From: Bradyrhizobium sp. Arg816
GTDB lineage: Bacteria; Pseudomonadota; Alphaproteobacteria; Rhizobiales; Xanthobacteraceae
Direction: 5' to 3'
Assembly: GCF_029989365.1 (NCBI RefSeq)
Contig: NZ_JAPRAQ010000001.1
Location: forward strand, 930,001-994,000
DNA length: 64,000 nucleotides
Part shown: positions 63,571 to 64,000 of the stretch, piece after piece
Layout: every line of letters starts with the position of its first letter
How positions within the stretch are numbered: position 1 is the stretch's first letter
The notes under the pieces: generated by a model
Databases searched by the model: none
Seen by the model: the letters and a program-made list of their open reading frames with translations, nothing else
What the model was told of the DNA's origin: nothing
Program-made: the position numbers and the translations under genes

Positions 63571-64000
63571 ATGAGCACGGCCGCGACGACCTTACCGGAG
63601 AGGAATGCCGCTCAGGTCGCGGATCTCGTTCTCATGCCCGACGCGGCTGCGCCCGAGGTGCGAGCGCGCCGGGTCCGGCAACGCCGGCAGATGTATGTCG
63701 GCCAGGTCGCAAGCTACTCGCTCGGCGCCTTCGTGCTGCTGATCTATGCCCATGACGGCGTCGTCCGGATGAACGTTCCGTCGCTGTTCTGGGTCGGCGG
63801 CCTGATGATCATCGGCATCTTCGTCGTGATGTCGGAAGCCGGCGTCGGCGACAGGCACAGCGACCACTATCTCACCGTCTTCCAGATCTCGGCGCACATG
63901 GCGCTGCAGTTCATCTTCCTGGTGTCGGTGCCGACCCTCGGCATCGCCTTCATCAGCGTGCTGTTCCTGATCTTCGCCTTCGGCACGCTGCGCATGACCT
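63571..64000 (+). CDS. Probable diguanylate cyclase, N-terminal membrane part (3' partial)
   Basis: From ATG 63571 the frame is open to the right edge (143 codons). Four or more TM helices follow a cytoplasmic basic segment (ARRVRQRRQMYVGQVASYSL; FWVGGLMIIGIFVVMSEAGV; DHYLTVFQISAHMALQFIFL; FISVLFLIFAFGTLRMT). The layout resembles the membrane sensor half of rhizobial GGDEF proteins. The catalytic domain would lie outside the window, so the call is tentative. Confidence 0.5.
   Translation, partial: MSTAATTLPERNAAQVADLVLMPDAAAPEVRARRVRQRRQMYVGQVASYSLGAFVLLIYAHDGVVRMNVPSLFWVGGLMIIGIFVVMSEAGVGDRHSDHYLTVFQISAHMALQFIFLVSVPTLGIAFISVLFLIFAFGTLRMT

Noticed and set aside
63592..63897. 101-codon ORF on the minus strand at the right end
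   Set aside because: Antisense to the membrane protein starting at 63571, whose hydrophobic pattern is far more protein-like.

Overview
The window is a chromosomal stretch of a high-GC alphaproteobacterium, most likely Bradyrhizobium or a very close relative. This rests on family content and not on a database search: a TIGR03808/TIGR03809-like pair, MucR, DUF2336, DUF1491, DUF5330 and SufE housekeeping genes, GTG/TTG starts, many ATGA start/stop overlaps, and several dispersed palindromic intergenic repeat families. I see no rRNA, tRNA, CRISPR array, transposase or phage gene.

Region 1 (1-20 kb) is a metal and metalloid resistance block. It opens with an RND adaptor (cut by the left edge) and a CzcA-type pump carrying the divalent-cation motif. 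A two-sided arsenic cluster follows: minus strand arsR, a flavin monooxygenase (ArsO-like) and two MFS transporters, one frameshifted; plus strand a second arsR, an internally deleted thioredoxin-type arsC, the aquaglyceroporin aqpS and an intact glutaredoxin-type arsC, with a GDCCVxC metal-type protein between the two arms. Next come a TauE/SafE exporter, a DUF1259 protein with a rhodanese-like remnant in front of it, small secreted proteins and a broken lipoprotein. The block ends in a minus-strand Cu/Ag efflux operon: Met-rich protein, FixH-like protein, cusB, cusA. No outer-membrane factor gene is visible for either RND pump.

Region 2 (20-27 kb) holds a TonB-dependent receptor behind a clear cobalamin riboswitch, a GFA-family enzyme, a Cj0069-like ATP-grasp protein, and a divergent metallo-beta-lactamase/LysR pair. 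Region 3 (27-43 kb) is core genome: DUF2336 (behind a perfect CtrA-like box), DUF1491, a BrnT/BrnA toxin-antitoxin pair with a 13-bp palindromic operator, a PAS histidine kinase with a peptidoglycan-binding partner, DUF5330, SufE, MucR, two polytopic glycosyltransferases, a class II aldolase, an M20 peptidase and a HerA-like ATPase.

Region 4 (43-57 kb) starts with DUF2267 and DUF4332 proteins and the folate operon folP-folB-folK. The methylmalonyl-CoA mutase locus follows (mutA, GFA protein, small ORF, mutB) and is separated from its chaperone meaB by a lone MNT-type nucleotidyltransferase, an RsiV-like secreted protein, a tctCBA carboxylate transporter and an MNT/HEPN toxin-antitoxin pair. 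The B12 riboswitch and the B12-dependent mutase show that corrinoid supply matters to this cell. A frameshifted pcp follows meaB.

Region 5 (57-64 kb) holds the TAT-exported parallel beta-helix protein (TIGR03808-like), its TIGR03809-like partner, and a compact operon of ECF sigma factor, membrane anti-sigma factor and secreted subtilisin-type protease. It ends with the N-terminal membrane part of a probable diguanylate cyclase cut by the right edge. Three genes are broken by single-base shifts and one by an in-frame deletion; the shifts need checking against raw reads before they are called true pseudogenes.
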